From the NCBI RefSeq assembly GCF_009495755.1, contig NZ_WIBJ01000031.1:541421-605420 (forward strand): DNA of 64,000 nt, read 5' to 3'. Source of the stretch: Flavobacterium sp. LMO8 (GTDB lineage: Bacteria; Bacteroidota; Bacteroidia; Flavobacteriales; Flavobacteriaceae). Shown in pieces: positions 62,591 to 64,000 of the stretch (its first letter is position 1; every line of letters starts with the position of its first letter). Both the position numbers and the translations under genes were made by a program. A model generated the notes under the pieces. That model was given only the letters and a program-made list of their open reading frames with translations. It was not told where the DNA came from and ran no database searches.

Positions 62591-64000
62591 TATTCTACTA
62601 TTTTTTTCATTGCAGTCATTGCGGCTCTCAGTTCTGCGCCACAAATTTCAATTGAATGATTTCTGATAGCGGCATTTACTTTTACTAATTCGAAATTATC
62701 TACATTTGAATTTGCTGAGTTATTGAAGTTTTCTCCAATTAGATTGGTGTCTATTTTCTTCATGAAATCGGCTAAAAGAGGTTTGCAAGCGTGATCAAAT
62801 AAATAACAACCATATTCTGCTGTATCAGAAATTACACGATTCATTTCAAATAATTTTTTACGTGCAATTGTATTTGCAATAAGCGGTGCTTCATGAAGTG
62901 ATTCATAATAAGCAGATTCATTTTTTATTCCAGCAACAGTCATTGTTTCATAAGCTAATTCCACACCAGCTTTTACAAAAGCAACCATAAGAGTAGCATT
63001 GTCAAAATACTCTTGTTCGTTAATTTTTTGTTCACATGCTGGCGTTTTTTCAAAATTGGTTTGTCCTGTTGCTTCTCTCCAGGTCAAAAGGTTTTTATCA
63101 CCAGCAGCCCAATCTTCCATCATGGTTTGTGAAAAATGACCAGATAAAATATCATCCATGTGTTTGTTGAATAGTGGCGTCATGATTTGCTTTAATTCTT
63201 CAGCTAATTTAAAAGCTTCTACTTTGGCAGGATTAGAAAGTCTGTCCATCATGTTAGTAATTCCACCAATTTTTAAGGCTTCGGTAATCACTTCCCAACC
63301 ATATTGCACTAATTTTGAAGCATATCCTGGATTAATACCTTTTTCAATCATTTTGTCGAAACTCAAGATAGATCCAGTTTGCAATAAACCACAAAGAATG
63401 GTTTGTTCGCCCATTAAATCAGACTTTACTTCTGCTACGAATGACGATAATAAAACACCAGCTCTATCGCCACCAGTTCCTACACAATAAGCTTTTGCAA
63501 TTTCTAAACCATCTCCATTTGGATCATTATCACTATGAACAGCAATTAAAGTTGGAACTCCAAAACCTCTTAAAAATTCTGCTCTAACTTCTGAAGCTGG
63601 AGATTTTGGAGCAATCATGATTACTGTAATGTCTTCACGTATTTTTGTACCTTCTTCTACAATGTTGAATCCATGGGAATAAGACAAACAAGTCCCTTTT
63701 TTCATTAATGGGACTACTTTTTTAATTACATCAGTATGTTGTTTGTCTGGAGCTAAATTAGAAACTAAATCGGCTTTAGGAATAATTTCTTCAAAAGTAC
63801 CCACTTCAAATCCATTTTCTGTTGCGTTAACAAATGATGCTCTTTTTGATTCAATTGCTTCTTTGCGAAGAGCGTATGCAACTTGTAAGCCACTATCTCT
63901 TAAGTTTTGACCTTGAGCTAATCCTTGTGCTCCACATCCTATGATTACTATCTTCTTTCCTTTTAATTTATCGACACCATTAGAGAATTCTGAGGCTTCC
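62590..64000 (-). CDS. ilvC: Ketol-acid reductoisomerase (class II), 5' end outside the window
   Basis: The frame runs from the stop at 62590-62592 to the right edge: 404 codons are read after the internal Met at 63804, and 65 more codons continue upstream to the edge. The edge part reads [32 protein letters not shown], with the NADP-binding GCGAQG, so the Met at 63804 is not the start. The duplicated C-terminal domain makes it the long class II form. It converts acetolactate/acetohydroxybutyrate to the dihydroxy acids of valine and isoleucine synthesis. About 20 N-terminal residues are missing. It lies directly upstream of ilvA, and other ilv genes are likely off the edge. Confidence 0.97.
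   Translation of the reverse strand, partial: EASEFSNGVDKLKGKKIVIIGCGAQGLAQGQNLRDSGLQVAYALRKEAIESKRASFVNATENGFEVGTFEEIIPKADLVSNLAPDKQHTDVIKKVVPLMKKGTCLSYSHGFNIVEEGTKIREDITVIMIAPKSPASEVRAEFLRGFGVPTLIAVHSDNDPNGDGLEIAKAYCVGTGGDRAGVLLSSFVAEVKSDLMGEQTILCGLLQTGSILSFDKMIEKGINPGYASKLVQYGWEVITEALKIGGITNMMDRLSNPAKVEAFKLAEELKQIMTPLFNKHMDDILSGHFSQTMMEDWAAGDKNLLTWREATGQTNFEKTPACEQKINEQEYFDNATLMVAFVKAGVELAYETMTVAGIKNESAYYESLHEAPLIANTIARKKLFEMNRVISDTAEYGCYLFDHACKPLLADFMKKIDTNLIGENFNNSANSNVDNFELVKVNAAIRNHSIEICGAELRAAMTAMKKIVE

Overview
This is a low-GC, AT-rich chromosomal segment from a member of the Flavobacteriaceae, most likely Flavobacterium or a close relative. The evidence is the complete gliding/type IX secretion core gldKLMN, TonB-dependent receptors with carboxypeptidase-like N-terminal domains, Bacteroidota-type promoters (TTG, a spacer of 17-20 bases, then TAnnTTTG), the virtual absence of Shine-Dalgarno sequences, and many family-restricted proteins (GSCFA, DUF6029, Omp28, DUF2490). 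I see no prophage, insertion sequence, CRISPR array or rRNA. No stretch longer than about 300 bases lacks a gene. The longest gaps are 36856-37118, with divergent promoters, and 48550-48791, with repeat-like DNA.

Layout. 1-2.9 kb: end of a small cysteine-containing protein, a TonB-dependent receptor and a secreted heavy-metal-binding (CxxC) protein, a probable metal uptake group. 2.9-10.2 kb: a small exported protein followed by a tightly packed dissolved-inorganic-carbon locus: dabA, dabB, a SulP anion transporter and a DUF2490 outer-membrane-type protein. The locus is bracketed by two almost identical hairpin terminators. 10.2-19.7 kb (minus strand): a plug-domain envelope protein, groS-groL, and the run miaB - broken YcxB-like gene - sigma-54-type activator - lptE - TPR-like protein - secG. 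20-28.4 kb (plus): topA, an arginase-fold protein with degraded metal ligands, then gldK, gldL, gldM and gldN, which build the T9SS ring and its proton-driven motor.

28.5-41.8 kb: mixed housekeeping and envelope genes: FAD oxidoreductase, DUF983, ABC-F ATPase, a GSCFA protein whose gene carries repeat-derived insertions, a RidA-like protein, alaS, an M23 endopeptidase, a MerR regulator, a LemA-TPM-TPM cluster and an Omp28-type lipoprotein. 42-47.1 kb: a TlpA thioredoxin, a DUF6029 barrel and a large TonB-receptor-like protein. 47.2-50.6 kb: der and era GTPases on the minus strand with two small genes of unknown function between them. 50.7-50.9 kb: two identical initiator tRNA genes. 51-56 kb: J-domain/KTSC protein, DUF1761, FemAB/GNAT-like protein, OmpA/PD40 protein, DUF4230. 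56.2-64 kb (minus): rhodanese, aromatic amino acid hydroxylase, AsmA-like protein, ilvA and the 3' part of ilvC, which runs off the window.

The most interesting items are the inorganic-carbon locus in an apparent heterotroph, the two small proteins that share a C-terminal PLYxLYC signature, the degenerate arginase-like gene next to gldK, an in-frame nonsense codon splitting a YcxB-like gene, genome repeats absorbed in frame into a GSCFA coding sequence, and a sigma-54-like element upstream of groS.
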